This document shows, in pieces, positions 1-8,474 of a stretch of DNA of 64,000 bases. The stretch lies in NCBI RefSeq assembly GCF_014204625.1, contig NZ_JACHLU010000004.1, forward strand, positions 124,001 to 188,000, written 5' to 3'. The translations under genes and the position numbers were made by a program. Within the stretch, counting starts at the first letter, position 1; every line of letters begins with the position of its first letter. This DNA is from Gillisella vitis (lineage in GTDB: Bacteria > Pseudomonadota > Alphaproteobacteria > Rhizobiales > Rhizobiaceae). The notes below the pieces were generated by a model. It saw only the letters and a program-made list of their open reading frames with translations, did no database searches and had not been told where the DNA came from.

Positions 1-1
1 C

Positions 2-340
2 GGAGCCATTCTGGCCGCGCGCGTTGAGCGTATTCCGGTGCTGATTGACGGCTATGTGGCAACGGCCGCCGCCGCGATTTTGAAAGCCGCCAATCCCTCC
101 GCGCTGGACCATTGCCTGATTGGCCATGTCTCTGGCGAACCGGGTCACCTCAAGGCCATCGACCGGCTTGGCAAGACACCCTTGCTGGCGCTGGGAATGC
201 GGCTGGGCGAGGGCACAGGAGCAGCCCTTGCGGCAGGCATTGTCAAGGCGGCAGCCGCCTGCCATGCAGGCATGGCCACCTTTGAGCAGGCTGGTGTGTC
301 CAACGCTGACAGCCACGAGAGTCTGTCAGCTTCAGATTGA
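2..340 (+). CDS. cobT: Nicotinate-nucleotide--dimethylbenzimidazole phosphoribosyltransferase, C-terminal part
   Basis: This is the last 112 codons of CobT, cut by the left window edge. CobT moves ribose phosphate from nicotinate mononucleotide onto 5,6-dimethylbenzimidazole to build the lower ligand of cobalamin in the cytoplasm. The visible stretch has the family's glycine- and alanine-rich end: a [14 protein letters not shown] segment, then [11 protein letters not shown] and [17 protein letters not shown]12-dependent ribonucleotide reductase (nrdJ) later in the window fits a B12-making organism. The final residues and the stop codon fall inside a 103-bp dispersed repeat that starts at 316, so the last eight codons appear to come from the repeat. 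The repeat hairpin followed by a T-rich run may also act as the terminator. Confidence 0.93.
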   Translation, partial: GAILAARVERIPVLIDGYVATAAAAILKAANPSALDHCLIGHVSGEPGHLKAIDRLGKTPLLALGMRLGEGTGAALAAGIVKAAAACHAGMATFEQAGVSNADSHESLSASD

Positions 341-418
341 ACCAGACAGACTCTCGTTTTTCTTGTTGTCGTTTGTCTTATCGGGAAAACCGGATTCCAC
401 TTTTCCCTGACAAACTCT
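316..418 (+). repeat. Dispersed repeat family B, copy 1 (hairpin plus tail)
   Basis: This 103-bp element is matched in inverted orientation by 39712-39814, by eye about 84% identical over the full length. It opens with a perfect 12-bp stem (316-327 with 345-356) and a 17-base loop, followed by a T-rich run. It ends with a segment of the type GGAAAACCGG-TTCCAC-TTTTCC-CTGACAAACTCT. A third copy of the hairpin half is at 24266-24325. The cobT stop codon lies in the hairpin loop region. Confidence 0.8.
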
Positions 419-438
419 AACCCAGAGGCTGCGCAACG

Positions 439-834
439 ATGACGGACCATAACGCTGCGCCGTTTTCCAAACAAACCGGATTTGCCCATCTGTGGGCGGC
501 AACCCGCTATTCCATTCAGGGCTTGCGCCGCCTGATGGCAGAGGCCGCTTTCAGGCATGAAGTGCTGCTCGTGGGGGCGGCTCTCGCCTTGTTTGCTGTT
601 TGCGGGGCAGCGTTGACGCACTATCTTTGCTTGCTCATGCTCGCGCTGGTGCTGTTTGCTGTCGAGGCACTGAACACGGCAATTGAGGAGGTTATTGACC
701 GAATCTCGCCGGAGTTTTCCGAAGTGGGGCGCAACGCCAAGGATCTTGGCTCTTTTGCCGTGTCCTGCGTTTTACTCGCCAACCTGCTTTATATCGGTTG
801 GGTGGTGTTTTTTGTGACCGACTGGTTCGTATGA
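439..834 (+). CDS. dgkA: Diacylglycerol kinase (DgkA family)
   Basis: A small integral inner-membrane kinase that phosphorylates diacylglycerol to phosphatidate. In bacteria it recycles diacylglycerol released during periplasmic glucan and envelope synthesis. The 131-residue product has the expected size and three hydrophobic segments (about residues 40-60, 62-80 and 105-130). It carries the family signature around residues 75-105, with EALNTAIEEVIDRISPE followed by GRNAKDLGS, which contains the conserved glutamate and asparagine of the active site. It lies about 100 bp after cobT and 10 bp before a small membrane-protein gene that is probably co-transcribed. Confidence 0.93.
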   Translation: MTDHNAAPFSKQTGFAHLWAATRYSIQGLRRLMAEAAFRHEVLLVGAALALFAVCGAALTHYLCLLMLALVLFAVEALNTAIEEVIDRISPEFSEVGRNAKDLGSFAVSCVLLANLLYIGWVVFFVTDWFV

Positions 835-844
835 GGATAGAGAT

Positions 845-1087
845 ATGAAGCGTATTCTGCGACTTTTGATGATTATGGCGATCGCAGGTTTGGTTATCTT
901 CGGCTCTCGTTGGTATAATTATGTCACCAACACCGAAAGCCCGTATCAGGAGGTTGGTATCGATATTAACAGCCGTCTGCCCGACCCGTTTAACAAATGG
1001 GGATGCGACCGCCTGCACGCCACATTCGGCAACGTCCTGCCGCCTTACGGCTGCCAAAGCCCAACAGATGCCCGGCAGTGGCGGTGA
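845..1087 (+). CDS. Small single-pass membrane or secreted protein, unknown function
   Basis: An 80-residue protein that I do not recognise. It starts with a basic residue pair and one hydrophobic helix (about residues 5-20), either a membrane anchor or an uncleaved signal. The rest is polar and extracytoplasmic in character, with two cysteines (in WGCDR and YGCQS) that could form a disulfide in the periplasm. The start follows a purine-rich GAGGATAGAG site, and the gene is only 10 bp after dgkA, so the two probably form an operon. Other frames over this stretch look like shadows because they lack a ribosome-binding site. Confidence 0.55.
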   Translation: MKRILRLLMIMAIAGLVIFGSRWYNYVTNTESPYQEVGIDINSRLPDPFNKWGCDRLHATFGNVLPPYGCQSPTDARQWR

Positions 1088-1206
1088 TGTGGGGGCACTG
1101 ATCCGGGATAAGTCTGGAAAAAAATCAAAGAGTGTCGATAACCCCCTTGCGCTCAAGATCAATCCGTTCTAAATGCCCGTCACCACACGCTTTTAAGTAT
1201 TGGAAT

Positions 1207-1280
1207 GGCCTCGTGGCGGAGTGGTTACGCAGAGGACTGCAAATCCTTGCACCCCGGTTCGATTCCGGGCGAGGCCTCCA
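1207..1280 (+). tRNA. tRNA-Cys (GCA)
   Basis: The cloverleaf can be folded directly. The acceptor stem GGCCTCG (1207-1213) pairs with CGAGGCC (1270-1276). A 5-bp anticodon stem encloses the loop CTGCAAA with anticodon GCA at 1239-1241. The T-loop GGTTCGATTCC is present and CCA (1278-1280) is encoded. Confidence 0.97.
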
Positions 1281-1483
1281 TTCCCTTCTTTCTCAAACAT
1301 GAATATCCAGACGATAGATAGTCGTTTCGGGTTTGGCTTATCTGTTGTATCTTGTGATTTTTACGGTGTTTTGTGTGCATTGCCAGAGATTCTGCACGGC
1401 AACCGATGACATGGCTTGAAAGCTGCTCGCCAGCCGATTAAACACGGATGGAAATGTAACCCAGTGTGAGATGGGCAAAGACT

Positions 1484-2137
1484 ATGATCGATTTCGAAGC
1501 AGCGCGCGCGAAGATGGTGGATGGCCAGATTCGGACCACGGATGTAACGTCCCATTCTGTTCTGTCGGCCTTCCTGTCGGTTCCGCGCGAAGCGTTTGTG
1601 CCGGACCATATGAAGGCGCTGGCCTATATTGATGAAGACCTGCACATTGGGGCTGGTCGCTACATCATGGACCCATCGCCGCTGGCAAAGCTGTTGCAGC
1701 TTGCAGAAATCAGCTCTGCCGATGTGGTTCTGGAAGTGGGTGCTGGTACGGGGTATGTGTCTGCTCTGCTCTGTCGTTTGGCCGGTGCCGTGTTTGCACT
1801 GGAAAGCGATCCGGAACTGGCCGCAAAGGCCAAGGCAAATTTGGCAAGCCTTGATACGCAGAATGTTACCGTGGTTACAGGTGCGCTGGAAGCGGGTCAT
1901 GCTTCGAAAGCGCCTTACGATCTGATTTTCATCAACGGTGCCGTGGAAGAGGTTCCAGACGCTTTGTTTGCGCAATTGCGCGAGGGTGGTCGTCTGCTGA
2001 CCGTGGTCGGCCACGGCCATTCGGCCCGCGCGACGCTGTTTGTCAAAGCGGCTGGTGCGATTTCGTCGACATCATTCTTCAATGCTTCCATTCGCCAATT
2101 GCCGGGATTTCAGAAATCGGCAGAATTTGTTTTCTGA
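1484..2137 (+). CDS. Protein-L-isoaspartate O-methyltransferase family protein
   Basis: A 217-residue class I SAM-dependent methyltransferase of the PIMT family, which methylates isoaspartyl residues in damaged proteins. The SAM-binding motif I is visible around residues 75-90 (VVLEVGAGTGYVSALL), followed by the acidic strand-2 end (ALESDPEL) and a later DLIFINGAVEEVP segment. The start at 1484 (MIDFEAARAKMVDGQIRT) is preferred over an in-frame GTG at 1466, because the N-terminus matches rhizobial homologues as I recall them and a GAGATGGG purine tract precedes it. In related rhizobia this gene lies just before tolC; here a terminator and then a popZ-like gene follow instead. It is one of two PIMT paralogues in the window, the other starting at 25131. 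Confidence 0.9.
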   Translation: MIDFEAARAKMVDGQIRTTDVTSHSVLSAFLSVPREAFVPDHMKALAYIDEDLHIGAGRYIMDPSPLAKLLQLAEISSADVVLEVGAGTGYVSALLCRLAGAVFALESDPELAAKAKANLASLDTQNVTVVTGALEAGHASKAPYDLIFINGAVEEVPDALFAQLREGGRLLTVVGHGHSARATLFVKAAGAISSTSFFNASIRQLPGFQKSAEFVF

Positions 2138-2178
2138 GGCGGTTTTCTCTCTTTAGATCCAAGCCACTGTAGTTTTGA

Positions 2179-2220
2179 AAAGACCCACAAAGCTGTGCAT
2201 TGTGGGTCTTTCGCTTTTTT
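2179..2220 (+). terminator. Intrinsic terminator after the PIMT-like gene
   Basis: An 11-bp perfect stem, AAGACCCACAA (2180-2190) with TTGTGGGTCTT (2200-2210), is followed by a T-rich tract ending in six Ts. Confidence 0.9.
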
Positions 2221-2308
2221 AGACGATTTCTTCCAGTAATCGCTTATCTTAAAGTGGTGCGAATCACATGGCATAAGCCGATGAGGTTAAAAGCCAACGG
2301 GGAGTTTC

Positions 2309-3151
2309 ATGGCCCAGCCGAATGTATCGCGTGAACCGTCGATGGAAGAGATTCTTGCATCCATCCGTCGTATTATTGAAAGCAACGAGCCTGTTGCTGC
2401 CAATTCCTATGACTCTTCCTACGGTTATGAGAATGAGTCGGATGAGCTGGACGTTGGGAATGGCCACAATCGACCTTTCGGTGGCGGTTTTGATGCGGCA
2501 GCCATGGCCATGGATCTTCCAACGCCTGCCAATCAGTCTGGGCCTGCCAATCAGTCTGGATCTGTCATTCCGCAAGCCGTGTCGAATGTGACGCCGCTGA
2601 CCGATGCTCCCGCGCAGACTGAAAGACATCAGACAAAAACGGTTTCTTTGGCTGATCTCGCCGCGCGCGTGCGGGCCACCACAGAGCGGGCCGACGGTGT
2701 GGATGCAGAGCAGGGAATGCGCGCTCAGACGGGTTCTAACGGGATTGTGTCGCCGCCGACGTTTGCCTCTGAACGGGTGAGTCTGTTGCGCGATGTGCCT
2801 TTGCAGCAAGCGCGCATTGCGGATATTCACCATTTAGACGCTCTGGAGGAAAATCGTCGTCAGATGGATGCAATGGATCGGGTTCGTCCGGCGGCGGTTG
2901 AAGAGCCTGTTGTTGAACCCGAACATGAACCGCGTGGATTGCTGTCCATGCAGGCCGGTGCCGAGGTTGCCCGCTCTTTTGAGGAGCTTGCAGCGGCGGT
3001 TGATGGTCAGCAGCGCCGCTCACTGGATGAAATTGCGCAAGACATGCTGCGGCCCATGCTTCAGGACTGGCTGGACGATAATTTGCCCACGCTGGTGGAG
3101 CGTCTGGTGCGCGAAGAAATTGAGCGCATTGCGCGCGGTCCGCGCCGTTAA
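2309..3151 (+). CDS. popZ: PopZ-like polar organising protein (DUF2497)
   Basis: A 280-residue DUF2497 protein, the family of the Caulobacter/Agrobacterium pole-organising factor PopZ. PopZ multimerises at a cell pole and tethers ParB/centromere and other polar proteins. The family layout is clear: a short conserved N-terminal helix (MEEILASIRRIIE, about residues 11-23), a long low-complexity acidic and proline-containing linker, and a conserved C-terminal helical oligomerisation region (about residues 215-280) with DEIAQDMLRPMLQDWLDDNLP and LVEEIERIARG-like helices. A GGGGAG site precedes the ATG. The linker contains a short tandem duplication, NQSGPANQSG, around residues 72-81. The gene lies just before valS, as in other Rhizobiales. 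The function is inferred from family; polar localisation is not visible in sequence. Confidence 0.88.
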   Translation: MAQPNVSREPSMEEILASIRRIIESNEPVAANSYDSSYGYENESDELDVGNGHNRPFGGGFDAAAMAMDLPTPANQSGPANQSGSVIPQAVSNVTPLTDAPAQTERHQTKTVSLADLAARVRATTERADGVDAEQGMRAQTGSNGIVSPPTFASERVSLLRDVPLQQARIADIHHLDALEENRRQMDAMDRVRPAAVEEPVVEPEHEPRGLLSMQAGAEVARSFEELAAAVDGQQRRSLDEIAQDMLRPMLQDWLDDNLPTLVERLVREEIERIARGPRR

Positions 3152-3176
3152 ATCGCTTGAAAGCGGTATTATGATC

Positions 3177-3207
3177 AAGCCGCCTCGACAACGGGGCGGC
3201 TTTATTA
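3177..3207 (+). terminator. Intrinsic terminator between popZ and valS
   Basis: AAGCCGCCTC (3177-3186) pairs with GGGGCGGCTT (3193-3202) across a 6-base loop and is followed by TTATTATT. It suggests valS has its own promoter downstream. Confidence 0.75.
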
Positions 3208-3277
3208 TTGACTCCTCGCCACCGCTCCGCTTTACACAAACCCTATCTTTTTCAAAGTATCAAAGTCTGGCCAGAAC

Positions 3278-6121
3278 ATGCTCGATAAGACCTACGATTC
3301 CGCATCGGTCGAACCAAAAATCGCCAAATCCTGGGAGGAGGCGGATGCCTTCCGCGCGGGTGCCAATGCCAAGCCGGGTGCAGAAACCTTCACCATTGTG
3401 ATTCCGCCGCCAAATGTGACCGGCTCGTTGCACATGGGCCATGCGCTGAACAATACCCTTCAGGATATTATGGTGCGGTTTGAACGGATGCGCGGCAAGG
3501 ATGTGCTGTGGCAGCCGGGCATGGACCATGCGGGCATTGCCACCCAGATGGTGGTTGAGCGCCAATTGATGGAAAAGCAGTTGCCGGGCCGCCGTGAGAT
3601 GGGCCGCGATGCCTTCATTGATAAGGTCTGGGAGTGGAAGGAAGAATCAGGCGGTCTGATTTTCAATCAGCTCAAGCGCCTTGGTGCGTCTTGTGATTGG
3701 TCGCGTGAGCGCTTCACCATGGACGAGGGCCTGTCCAAGGCCGTTCTGGAAGTGTTTGTGACGCTCTACAAACAGGGACTGATCTATAAGGACAAGCGCC
3801 TTGTGAACTGGGACCCGAAGCTGTTGACGGCGATTTCCGATCTGGAAGTTGAGCAGCATGAAGTGAATGGCAATCTCTGGCATCTGCGCTATCCGCTGGA
3901 AGAGGGCGTGACCTATCAGCACCCCATCACTTTCGATGAGGACGGCAAGCCGACTGAATGGGAAACCCGCGACTATCTGGTGGTGGCGACAACCCGGCCT
4001 GAGACGCTGCTGGGCGATACCGGCGTTGCCGTGCATCCGTCTGACGAGCGCTACCAGTCGATCATCGGCAAGCATGTGATCCTGCCGATTGTTGGCCGTA
4101 AAATTCCAGTGGTTGCCGATGAATATCCTGATCCGACCGCCGGAACAGGTGCGGTGAAGATGACGCCTGCCCACGACTTCAACGACTTTGAAGTGGGCAA
4201 GCGGGCTGGTCTTCGCATGATCAACATTCTCAATGTTGATGCGACGGTGACCATTGTTGAAAACGATGACTTCCTTGAAGGTCTGACGCCGACCCGCGAA
4301 CAGCAGATGGTCTGGGCCGAGCTGGAAGGTCAGGATCGCTCATTTGCGCGCAAGAAGATTGTTGAAATCCTTGAAGCCGAAGGCCTGCTGGACAAGATCG
4401 AGCCACACAAGCACATGGTGCCGCATGGCGACCGTGGCGGCGTGCCGATCGAGCCGCGCCTGACCGAGCAATGGTATGTGGATGCCAAGACATTGGCAGA
4501 ACCTGCCATTGCCAGCGTGCGCGAAGGTCGCACCACTTTTGTGCCCAAGAACTGGGAAAAGACCTATTACGAATGGATGGAAAACATCCAGCCATGGTGC
4601 GTTTCCCGCCAATTGTGGTGGGGCCATCAGATTCCAGCTTGGTACGGCCCGGACGGTCAGGTTTTCGTTGAAAAGTCTGAGGAAGAGGCGCTGGATGCGG
4701 CTGTTCAGCATTACCTCGCCCACGAAGGCCCGTGGAAGGCCTGGGTGCAGGAAAAGCTCGAAAACTTCCAGCCCGGCGAAATTTTGACCCGTGATGAAGA
4801 TGTTCTGGATACCTGGTTCTCATCGGCGCTATGGCCGTTCTCCACGCTCGGCTGGCCGGACAAGACGCCGGAACTGGCGCGTTATTATCCCACCAATGTG
4901 CTGGTAACGGGCTTTGATATTATCTTCTTCTGGGTTGCCCGGATGATGATGATGGGCTTGCACTTTATGAAGGACGAGGATGGCAATCCGGTTGAGCCCT
5001 TCAGCACTGTTTACGTTCACGCGCTGGTGCGCGACAAGAACGGGCAGAAAATGTCCAAGTCCAAGGGCAATGTCATCAATCCGCTGGAGTTGATTGATGA
5101 ATATGGTGCCGATGCCTTGCGCTTTACCCTGACGATCATGGCGGCACAGGGCCGCGATGTGAAGCTGGATACCGCGCGTGTGGCTGGCTATCGCAATTTC
5201 GGCACCAAGCTGTGGAATGCCACGCGCTTTGCTGAAATGAATGGCGTCAAGAGCGATCCAAAGTTTCTGGTTGAGACCACAACGCTTGCCATTAATCGCT
5301 GGATTTTGACTGAACTCACCCGTGCCCAGCGCGACGTGACGGAGGCCATCGAGAACCATCGTTTCAACGAGGCAGCAACCGCGCTCTATCGTTTCGTGTG
5401 GAATCACTTCTGCGATTGGTATCTTGAATTGCTCAAGCCGGTGTTTTCCGGTGAAGACGAGATGGCCAAGGCGGAAGCGCAGGCCTGCGCGGCCTATGTT
5501 CTGGAAGAAACCTATAAGCTGTTGCACCCCTTCATGCCGTTCATGACGGAAGAATTGTGGGCCCATACTGCGGGTGAGGGCGTGGAGCGTGACACGCTTT
5601 TGTGCCATGCCGACTGGCCGAGCCAGGATTTTGTTGACGAACTGGCCGCAACGGACATCAACTGGCTGGTGGATCTGGTCAGCGGCATTCGTTCTGCCCG
5701 TGCTGAAATGAATGTGCCACCCGGTGCCATTGCGCCGCTGGTTGTTGTGGGGGCCAATGGCGTGACACGCGAACGTCTTTTGCGCCATGAAGCGGCCATC
5801 AAACGTCTTGCGCGTGTGGGTGACATCAGCCTTGCCGATCAAGCTCCGAAGGGGGCGGCACAGGTGATTGTGGGTGAGGCCACGGCCTGCCTGCCTCTGG
5901 GCAGCCTGATTGATGTTGCGGCTGAACGGGCGCGGCTTGAAAAGGCGATTGGCAAGACCGACGTTGACATTGACAAGACCCAGAAAAAGCTTGGCAATGA
6001 AAAGTTCGTTGCCAATGCCGATCCTGAAATTGTGGCGACGGAGCGTCAGCGTCTGGTGGAGCTGCAAGAGCAGCGTTCCGTGTTGGCAATTGCGCTGCAA
6101 CGGATCAATGAAGCGGTTTGA
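3278..6121 (+). CDS. valS: Valyl-tRNA synthetase
   Basis: A 947-residue class Ia synthetase that charges tRNA-Val in the cytoplasm, at the normal length for the family. The HIGH motif is HMGH at residues 52-55 within [17 protein letters not shown]. The editing (CP1) domain is marked by [17 protein letters not shown] and by [12 protein letters not shown]. The KMSKS loop ([11 protein letters not shown]) is near residue 590. The anticodon-binding domain follows, and the C-terminal ~65 residues form the coiled-coil tRNA-binding arm typical of ValRS. The gene stands alone between terminators. Confidence 0.99.
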   Translation: MLDKTYDSASVEPKIAKSWEEADAFRAGANAKPGAETFTIVIPPPNVTGSLHMGHALNNTLQDIMVRFERMRGKDVLWQPGMDHAGIATQMVVERQLMEKQLPGRREMGRDAFIDKVWEWKEESGGLIFNQLKRLGASCDWSRERFTMDEGLSKAVLEVFVTLYKQGLIYKDKRLVNWDPKLLTAISDLEVEQHEVNGNLWHLRYPLEEGVTYQHPITFDEDGKPTEWETRDYLVVATTRPETLLGDTGVAVHPSDERYQSIIGKHVILPIVGRKIPVVADEYPDPTAGTGAVKMTPAHDFNDFEVGKRAGLRMINILNVDATVTIVENDDFLEGLTPTREQQMVWAELEGQDRSFARKKIVEILEAEGLLDKIEPHKHMVPHGDRGGVPIEPRLTEQWYVDAKTLAEPAIASVREGRTTFVPKNWEKTYYEWMENIQPWCVSRQLWWGHQIPAWYGPDGQVFVEKSEEEALDAAVQHYLAHEGPWKAWVQEKLENFQPGEILTRDEDVLDTWFSSALWPFSTLGWPDKTPELARYYPTNVLVTGFDIIFFWVARMMMMGLHFMKDEDGNPVEPFSTVYVHALVRDKNGQKMSKSKGNVINPLELIDEYGADALRFTLTIMAAQGRDVKLDTARVAGYRNFGTKLWNATRFAEMNGVKSDPKFLVETTTLAINRWILTELTRAQRDVTEAIENHRFNEAATALYRFVWNHFCDWYLELLKPVFSGEDEMAKAEAQACAAYVLEETYKLLHPFMPFMTEELWAHTAGEGVERDTLLCHADWPSQDFVDELAATDINWLVDLVSGIRSARAEMNVPPGAIAPLVVVGANGVTRERLLRHEAAIKRLARVGDISLADQAPKGAAQVIVGEATACLPLGSLIDVAAERARLEKAIGKTDVDIDKTQKKLGNEKFVANADPEIVATERQRLVELQEQRSVLAIALQRINEAV

Positions 6122-6163
6122 TCTGGTTTCAAGCTTTATTCTTGATAGAGCCTGTCTGGTTCT

Positions 6164-6234
6164 GACAGGCTTTAGCTCTTTCTTTTTCGCATGTACGTTA
6201 TCGTTTTATTGAGGACAATAAAACGCGACATGCT
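6164..6234 (+). repeat. Dispersed repeat family A, copy 1
   Basis: This 71-bp block differs at only one position from the reverse complement of 42453-42523. It contains an internal hairpin CGTTTTATTG-AGGA-CAATAAAACG. Its left end is the right arm of a second hairpin (AGCCTGTC/GACAGGCT) that lies just after valS and may serve as its terminator. Its right end abuts a family D hairpin at 6237-6267, giving a composite element. Confidence 0.85.
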
Positions 6235-6236
6235 GT

Positions 6237-6267
6237 AGCGCCGTGCGTTTGATAAACGCACGGCGCT
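6237..6267. repeat. Dispersed repeat family D, short copy (14-bp perfect stem)
   Basis: AGCGCCGTGCGTTT (6237-6250) pairs perfectly with AAACGCACGGCGCT (6254-6267) across a GAT loop. The outer bases CTGTAG and CTGTA match the ends of the larger family D copies at 33134-33206 and 47775-47876, which also close with CTACAGCG and CGCTGTAG. Confidence 0.6.
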
Positions 6268-6289
6268 GTATCGTTATGTTGTGCACATA

Positions 6290-6425
6290 GTCTTTATTGT
6301 TCAGATGATCCGACGCGAGTGTGACTCGTGGACATATCCGCTGTCATTGTCATTCCCGCATTGATACCCTCGGAGCAATCAGGGGTATATAAGGTTGCAC
6401 TGCATCATTTTGATGCAATTTTTTT
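6290..6425 (+). ncRNA. Candidate small RNA ending in an intrinsic terminator
   Basis: In the 558-bp gap between valS and the porin gene, a perfect 7-bp stem TGCATCA-TTT-TGATGCA (6401-6417) is followed by ATTTTTTT, a good Rho-independent terminator that no upstream gene needs. Another pairing, ATACCC...GGGTAT (about 6365-6388), lies just before it. No open frame with a ribosome-binding site is seen there. The 5' end is a guess; the region could equally be a late attenuator in the porin leader. Confidence 0.3.
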
Positions 6426-6679
6426 GGTGATTTAGAATGCTGTGCGTGTTGCGTTTTTGCAACGAACGTGTCGCGTTGTAAAATATTATTACGTTAAAAT
6501 GCATGTTTTTGCGATATTTTAGAACGAAAATCCTTACAAAATGTCAATTCTAGGGCTTCTCTAAATTCCTACGTAAAATTTTGATTCAAATGTTGCGGTG
6601 CACTGGTCTGTGGTAAAGTTGTCATTTGATTTGAATAGGTTAGGCTTGATCACACAACAAACGACGGGTGGAGTTGGAA
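6426..6679 (+). promoter_or_regulatory. AT-rich upstream region of the FadL-type porin gene
   Basis: About 250 bp of unusually AT-rich DNA with many T and A tracts, non-coding on both strands. It presumably holds the porin promoter. I cannot fix -35 and -10 elements with confidence. A GGGTGGAG ribosome-binding site sits 7 bases before the ATG at 6680. Confidence 0.45.
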
Positions 6680-7894
6680 ATGAACACCAAGAAACTTTCT
6701 GTAAGTGCTCTGGCTGTTATTGCGGCGGGATTGTGGCATACGAGCGCGTTTGCAGGCGGTCTTGAGCGCGGCGGATATAATATAGACCTGTTGTTTGATC
6801 CGTCGACGGTAACGGCAGAAGGCACAACCGTTTATGTGATGCCGAATCGCAAATTGAAAAATGTGACAGACATCAATCGTGCCAACGGTGTTGGGTCCAA
6901 TGGTGTCGGCGGCGGCAGCACAACGGCGGATGATTCTGAGGCTTATGTCAATTCACGTCTTGGAATCAAGGCGGCTCTTGGCAGTGATGCTGACTGTATG
7001 ATTGATTACTCCCAGCCTTGGGGCGCGCATACCAAGCCCGGTGCCAACTGGATGGGTGCCAACGAGAACATTGAGACCAAGATCAAGAGCGATAACTATG
7101 CTGCGACGTGTTCCTATCGGTTTGATGCCGGTCCGGGGCAGATTCGTGTGATCGGTGGCGGTTTCTATCAGGAAGTCAGCGGATTTAAGGATCGCCTTGT
7201 TGTTCCTGATGCCGCAACGCCTTTTGGGAATGGCATTGGCCACCTTCAGCTTTCGGGTGATGGCTGGGGCTGGCGGGCCGGCATGGCCTATGAGATTCCA
7301 GAATACGCATTCCGCGCCAGCCTTGTTTATAACAGTCAGGTCAAGCTGGATAATATCACTGGCAAGCTTAACCTCAGTCAGGTCAATGGCAGTGTATTTG
7401 ATGTTTACGGATCGCAGGCGATGCCGGATTCGGTTGAGTTGAAGGTTCAGAGCGGTATTGCTCCCGATTGGTTGGCTTTCGGCTCGGTGAAATGGGTTAA
7501 CTGGAGCCTGCTCCAGAAGGTGCCTTTTTATATTGCCGGCACCAATACTGTTGCGACGACACTTGACCTTGGTTACCGCGATGGTGTGACCGTGACAGGC
7601 GGCGTGGGTCATAAGTTCAACGAGCAATGGAGTGCGGCTGTCAGTTTGACATGGGATCGCGGCACCTCTCAGGGCTATGGTACGCAAACGGATACGTGGG
7701 CTGTTGGCACAGCGGTGGCCTATGCTCCCGCCAAAAATGTTGAGCTGAGACTGGCCGGTTTGCTGGGTGTCATGACCAGCGGCCAATCTGGCACAGTGGT
7801 TATTGATGGCCAGACCTATGGAACGGATGCGAGCTATACGTTTGGCAATGATCTGCTGAGCGCAGTATCTGCAAATCTCAAGGTCAAGTTCTAA
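6680..7894 (+). CDS. OmpP1/FadL-family outer-membrane transporter
   Basis: A 404-residue outer-membrane beta-barrel of the OmpP1/FadL family, which carries hydrophobic substrates such as long-chain fatty acids or aromatics across the outer membrane. A signal peptide spans residues 1-24 (basic start, hydrophobic core, AFA|G cleavage). It is followed by GGLERGGYNIDLLFDP, the start of the mature plug region found in rhizobial members. The remainder alternates short polar turns with amphipathic strands and ends in a terminal phenylalanine (KVKF), as barrel-assembly substrates do. The ATG at 6680 has a strong GGGTGGAG site; an in-frame GTG at 6668 overlaps that site and is unlikely. The substrate cannot be told from sequence. 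Confidence 0.88.
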   Translation: MNTKKLSVSALAVIAAGLWHTSAFAGGLERGGYNIDLLFDPSTVTAEGTTVYVMPNRKLKNVTDINRANGVGSNGVGGGSTTADDSEAYVNSRLGIKAALGSDADCMIDYSQPWGAHTKPGANWMGANENIETKIKSDNYAATCSYRFDAGPGQIRVIGGGFYQEVSGFKDRLVVPDAATPFGNGIGHLQLSGDGWGWRAGMAYEIPEYAFRASLVYNSQVKLDNITGKLNLSQVNGSVFDVYGSQAMPDSVELKVQSGIAPDWLAFGSVKWVNWSLLQKVPFYIAGTNTVATTLDLGYRDGVTVTGGVGHKFNEQWSAAVSLTWDRGTSQGYGTQTDTWAVGTAVAYAPAKNVELRLAGLLGVMTSGQSGTVVIDGQTYGTDASYTFGNDLLSAVSANLKVKF

Positions 7895-7908
7895 ATTTCA
7901 TTCCAATA

Positions 7909-7940
7909 AAAACGCAGTGGTTTTGCCGCTGCGTTTTTTA
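7909..7940 (+). terminator. Intrinsic terminator of the porin gene
   Basis: AAAACGCAGTGG (7909-7920) pairs with CCGCTGCGTTTT (7926-7937), with one T-G pair, and runs into six Ts. Confidence 0.9.
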
Positions 7941-8474
7941 AAAATTTATAGTGTGCCCTGAGATGGTGATTTTTTTAAAAAAAGCCCGAAGTAGTCGATC
8001 GACGCTTCATTTTTTCCAAAGAAGCCCTCGACCTTGTTGGTGTTACCTGTGTCCCTCTGTGTCGATTTTGCAACATTGACTATATCCTCGTTCGATTGTC
8101 TCTGAGCGCGGGAAAATGTCTATTTCCCGCCACAAATGGAGCGCAGCACGATTACAAGGCAAAGTTGGAAACTCGATCAGCGAGAGGCGATATTGCAAGA
8201 TCTGGACAAGCGGAAACAGGCTTTTGGCTGTTGTCTGCGCTGATCAGGTTTCTGCATTTGAGCGAATGTTGTTTTAGGTCGCAGTCTTGCCCGAAATGCA
8301 GTCTATGTTGGGGGAAATTGATGTGATGCGCGAGTTTGTTTACCAGATGTCAATCAGGTTCGGCGCTTCTCATCATCGGCATTCGATCGTAGACGATGTA
8401 TGTTGTCATGGCATCTGTGCTTGCGTGGATATGGGACTGTAATCGTGGATATAGTGAAGGTCTACAGTGTTGGA
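7941..8474 (+). other. Long non-coding gap and probable exoR leader
   Basis: More than 500 bp separate the porin terminator from the favoured exoR start. I see no tRNA, no convincing coding frame and no strong terminator in it. A 76-codon open frame at 8096-8326 lacks a ribosome-binding site and family features. The length leaves room for the exoR promoter and a long 5' leader. Confidence 0.5.

Noticed and set aside
692..1172. Longer overlapping frames on both strands over the small membrane-protein gene
   Set aside because: The 845-1087 frame has the ribosome-binding site and a membrane helix; the others are Arg- or Pro-rich shadows.
8096..8326. A 76-codon open frame upstream of exoR
   Set aside because: No ribosome-binding site, atypical composition, and no recognisable motif; more likely chance in a long leader.
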